Assembly (NCBI GenBank): GCA_023630585.1
Contig: CM042540.1
Coordinates: forward strand, 18,020,574-18,084,573
Source of the DNA: Cranoglanis bouderius
Taxonomy: Eukaryota; Chordata; Actinopteri; Siluriformes; Cranoglanididae
Reading direction: 5' to 3'
DNA: 64,000 bases
The notes under the pieces are model-generated. The model saw nothing but the letters and a program-made list of their open reading frames with translations. It had not been told where the DNA came from and searched no databases. Positions within the stretch are counted from its first letter, which is position 1. Each line of letters opens with the position of its first letter. Of the stretch, positions 60,014 through 64,000 are shown piece by piece. The translations under genes and the position numbers were made by a program.

Positions 60014-61230
60014 GTGAGTGAGTTATTTGTGTCATTATGGGTTTACTGATATAATTACTTGATCCAGCATGATGAATGGTGTTAATGTGGATGAAATAAA
60101 GAGTAAATGACTTTCTAACATTAGTATGCAGAGATGGGTGCCAGTATTTGTTTTGTAAATAGGTATGTGTAAACAGCTGCACATCTTTCTATCATATTAA
60201 TCTATTGTCGTTATCAGGTTTGCACGTGAAATGTTGATGGACTCTGTCTGACTGACCACAGATAAGTTTTAATGTGCCTTGATTATCAGTATAACTGAGC
60301 AGTAGCTGTGTCATAAGCAGCCACAAGAAACATGGCAGATCCACTCATTCCTGACTCGTTTTGTGTTGTACTACTTGTGAGAATTGGGACATGCTAAGAT
60401 GAGGCGCTAAAAATGCCCACTGCAGGAAGCTGCATATAAATGGCTTTGGTACCAAGACGAGTTTTCTCTCTGAGGATGTGTCAGGCTCCTCATTCAGAGC
60501 TGATATTAAGCAGTAAATCATAACTCCACACTAAAATTTTACATTTCCATTGTGACTCGCATGTAAATGGTAGTGTACATTTGTCTTTGGAAACAGCAGT
60601 GTGCGTCGCCTTGTGTATACGCAGAAGTAGAACAGGCTTTTGAAAAAAAGTAAATGGGGAAAGAGAATGTGTAATAGATAGACAGGGAGCAGAACTGGGT
60701 TGAACCACATGCTGTGTGGAAGTGGAAAATACAAATATAACATTTTAGTGGTTAGACATGATCTATTAATTATTAAAATAACATGACTGGTTAAAAAAAA
60801 AAAACCCATGGTTCAAGTTAAAGCACTAACATGCATGACATTTTTACAAAAGTTACAAATGGCAGAGCTTAGAAATCTTGCATCTCTTGTACATTTACAT
60901 TTGTCATTTATTATATAAAAGTACCAAGACAACGAAGTGGACAAAATTACCACAATTAATTACCATATTTGACTTTAACACATTGCATCATTAGGATTTT
61001 ATTGCATCCTTGGGATCGTATAGTGTGGAACTGATTTTAGTCTGTATAAATAAATGACATCCTTATTAACAATTTTGTTTAAACGTATCTAATAACAAAT
61101 GATAAACATTGCACAGGGGTGGACAAATCCTTAGCCCAGGCATCTGGAACAAGATTATGTGACAGAGTTATTTGTTTTTAATTCATAGTTGTCTGCCGGA
61201 CAAGTAGCCTACTCGCTGCTGACTTTCTCC

Positions 61231-61261
<31 letters not shown>

Positions 61262-63844
61262 GTGTTTAAACCACATCCACTTCAATGCTGTAACTATACT
61301 TCACGCTACTCATTCTGAATCCCACCTTCAGAACTTCACACATCGTCTTTTATTAAGCATGCGGGGATAACAGATGATCTTTTGACGCACGCAGGTATGT
61401 GGTACGAGGCAGTGCAAAATAAAATGCGGTGTAAATCTGTCTTATAATTCTCCTGTTACACAGTCACTTTATGGTTGAACATGTTGAGAAGTAAAAGTTA
61501 GCCAATAGTAACTTCTATGTGCGACGTGAAGAAAGAACACTATAGCTCATAGCCAAACATCAGGCAACGACTTGCTGACTTTTTCGGATAGGCTCCAGGC
61601 TTCCACGCAACCCTGTGTAGGATAAGTGGTACAGAAAATGGATGGATGGATGGAACATTTATCCTAGTCTATTAGGCAAGCACATCAGGGTTTTCACTTG
61701 CTCAGTTTCACTAGCTAGTGAGATTATGATTTGTCTAACCCTGTTGCAAGTATAAACTAAAAAAAAAAAAAAAAAAGGATTGAATAGCTACAGTATAAGT
61801 CAGGTAGCCCAAATAAAGACTTTTTTAAAAACTGAATTCTCACATTGTTTGAAATGACTCAATGTTGTGGACATTTTCATTGTAACACTTTGGAAAAGTC
61901 AAATGCATGCTAAGCCGTCACTGTTGTTGAGGCATTGTGTGTCTGGTCACACTAAACTCCGCTCCACTTCACATCGATTGGGCTGTCCATCTGATTATAG
62001 ATCTTACTACTCAAGCTAACAATCAGTGCCGAAGTTGAAGATAAAGGCAAGTCTCTTGGAGGTTTGATTAATTCCAGCCAGTGTGTTTCATTTATTTACT
62101 TCCCAATAACACGGGTCTCGTCCCTCGGGGAAATCAGATGAAAGCTGTAAATAATGAGTGAAATAATATGAGTTTCGCATTATTTTCTGCTGCACTTGAC
62201 GTGCAATAAAACTCTGTTTTCTAAAGCCTGTAAACATCGTGTGGATAATTATTTTTAGGGCGATCTGTTGGTTTTATTTGCATAATGAGAGTGGTGGAAT
62301 GTGGCTGATCAGGCAGTGGAAAGACAAACAGATGCAAGAGCACTTGACTCTGACTGTTGTGCTTGCTTCTAGTTGTGCATAGGTTTGAGATCCTGCATGC
62401 CAGTCTTTCTTATACTAAGAGGGGTGGATGCTCGGTGAGTGGTATTAATTAGTTTGGGAGCTTAAGTCAAGAGGCAGGCTTATGTTCCGTTCCTGTGGTA
62501 GGAAAAGAAGCTGTTAGGCTCTTTGCCGTTTCTGGGGTTTTCTCTTCACACATCAGGGATAATAAGCCGGAAAAGTTGGCCACTTCCATAGTGTATGGTT
62601 GACGGCTCAGAGGCGCCGCAAATAAGCAGGAATAATAGATAGATAAAGCATTTAAGATCAGGTCTGTTTACTATATAATGGTTTCTACATTCGGTGCTTT
62701 CAGGCTTCAGCTTGCTCTTGTAAAGTCACAGCTTGTCGATCATTATGGCCTGGTTCATCTGATAATCCGTTTGCAGAAGTCAGATTATACAGAAGGCCCT
62801 TAAATGTCATTGAAGTGACCCCAGGGGAAACGAGAGGAAACATTATCCTCAGTTTTGTGTTTTGTTTTTTTGAGTCCACCATATGAAGCATATAGAGGCA
62901 GAGTAATTCTTTCATTGCTCTGTAGTTAACCACATGGATGAGGAGCATCCCACTTTTGTGCACCATTTTATCATGTAGAACATGGTTCTTGGATTTTCTC
63001 AGGCTTGCCCTGATGTAGAACTGTAAGAACTCATAAAATGCTGTCAGATCTTTCAGCTGCATCTTTAAATGAAAGAGGCTTTGCATTAAAAATTAGATTT
63101 GCTCTGAGCTCCCGCGCTACTATATCTCTGCCTTAAGCAAGCACTAAATAATTAAAATAGCTAATTAATTTTGGGAGATTAACTCAAATACTCTTTGTAT
63201 TTAATGTTTTTTTTATTTGCTACAGCATTCAGTACTCATTAACCAGCTCCATTATCTAATGGTTAACATTTTCTGTAGAAATGGAGAAATATTTGTGTTC
63301 TGGTTTTCTGTTTGCTTCCCGAAAACACGTATGTGACTGAACCAGTTAATCACTACATAATGGTCAAATTGCCCCAGTTTGGTTTATGTTCGGTTGAGAG
63401 TTAGCCTGAACGCATCATGCTGTCATGCTGATGTATTGCAGCTGAAGTGTTCTCCATTAGGTGGCATCACAGCTCTGGTGGACTTGAATCCTGTCCTCAT
63501 AGTATGAGGCGTTCTGTTCTGTCTCACCCTGCCTTGTTTAGTCTGGCCATCTCTTCGTTTTTCTGCTGTCCGTGCAGGCATATGTAGGTTGTAGGGTTAC
63601 AGTTAACATTTTGATGATCAATTAATCAGCAAGAAAACTGCTTTAAAGGATAATTCTGAAATTCTATTCATATCTTCAGCAATTTTAAAAAAAAAAAAAA
63701 AACATGTATAAATACATGTATACTCGTACTATAAAATGTCAGGGCCACAAAAGTCCAAGTTATAGACTCTTGTCATCAGCCTGGGAAAAGAATGGCTTGT
63801 TCTTGCAAGGAGCATTGTAATGGTCCTATGCCATGCAAGTTCAC

Positions 63845-63877
<33 letters not shown>

Positions 63878-64000
63878 TGAATTTCAGTGTAAAGTGCCTC
63901 TGTTTTTCAGACCAGTCACATTTTCAACACCTGCATCTGTCATCTTTCAAAAGTGGCTCTGTCACTAAAGTGATTAAATTGATTAAACAAATGTTTCTTA
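60014..64000 (+). other. rpa1 intron 12 (at least 4 kb), open at the right edge
   Basis: I found no continuation of the RPA1 frame after ...AYKLRGW. The stretch holds poly-A tracts (about 61231-61257, 61759-61777 and 63687-63702), a poly-T tract (about 63848-63871), and a SINE-like tail at about 61585-61655 (TAGGATAAGTGGTACAGAAA, then GATGGATGGATGG). The 128-codon minus-strand ORF at 62700-63086 is not recognisable. Confidence 0.6.

Noticed and set aside
62700..63086. 128-codon minus-strand ORF
   Set aside because: No recognisable domain or splice-supported neighbour; it lies in an rpa1 intron and has ordinary AT-rich composition. Treated as chance.
1..64000. CRISPR array, bacterial operon, phage or plasmid features
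   Set aside because: All regular repeats are microsatellites or eukaryotic transposons, and genes are spliced.

Overview
The window is nuclear genomic DNA from a teleost fish. Genes have short GT-AG-bounded exons, and introns and intergenic DNA are full of Tc1/mariner elements, hAT-type MITEs, L2-like LINE debris, SINE-like repeats and long microsatellites. The density of Tc1 copies and the repeat style suggest an otophysan, perhaps a catfish; this is inference. I see no bacterial genes, operons, CRISPR arrays or rRNA.

Four protein-coding genes were assembled exon by exon, using splice sites, reading phase and remembered family sequences. (1) Minus strand, 1226-8433: an SLC13 sodium/carboxylate cotransporter closest to SLC13A2/SLC13A5. 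It has 12 coding exons but also a 2-nt phase conflict at exon 8. (2) Plus strand, 13859-28534: wdr81 (BEACH plus WD40), 11 coding exons that sum to 2078 codons plus stop. (3) Plus strand, 31652-37032: serpinf2 (alpha-2-antiplasmin), 8 coding exons, 468 codons plus stop. (4) Plus strand, 44943 to beyond the window: rpa1 (RPA70), 12 exons covering about 404 residues, the rest lying off the right edge. wdr81, serpinf2 and rpa1 are also neighbours at human 17p13.3, so this is a conserved block. slc13 and wdr81 are divergent, with start codons about 5.4 kb apart.

Layout. 1-1002: end of a Tc1 element. 1226-8433: slc13. 8434-13700: intergenic, with one hAT MITE, a LINE fragment, a foldback and the presumed wdr81 promoter. 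13859-28534: wdr81; its fourth intron carries an intact-looking Tc1-type transposon and, beside it, an older Tc1 broken by a hAT-like insertion. 28535-31651: intergenic. 31652-37032: serpinf2, with a SINE and a decayed Tc1 in its introns. 37033-44700: repeat-rich intergenic DNA with an L2-like LINE, SINEs, three tRNA-Cys-like pseudogenes, a Tc1 fragment and a 0.4-kb CT/GT tract. 44750-64000: rpa1 with several Tc1 derivatives and a MITE nested inside a MITE.

The genes are unrelated in role: membrane carboxylate transport, endosome/autophagy control, plasmin inhibition and ssDNA binding. I found no convincing novel multi-gene system. The most notable items are the slc13 frameshift candidate, the apparently intact transposase with DD35E spacing, several nested insertions dated by target-site duplications, a GC-AG intron in rpa1, and a cluster of degenerate tRNA-Cys-like units.
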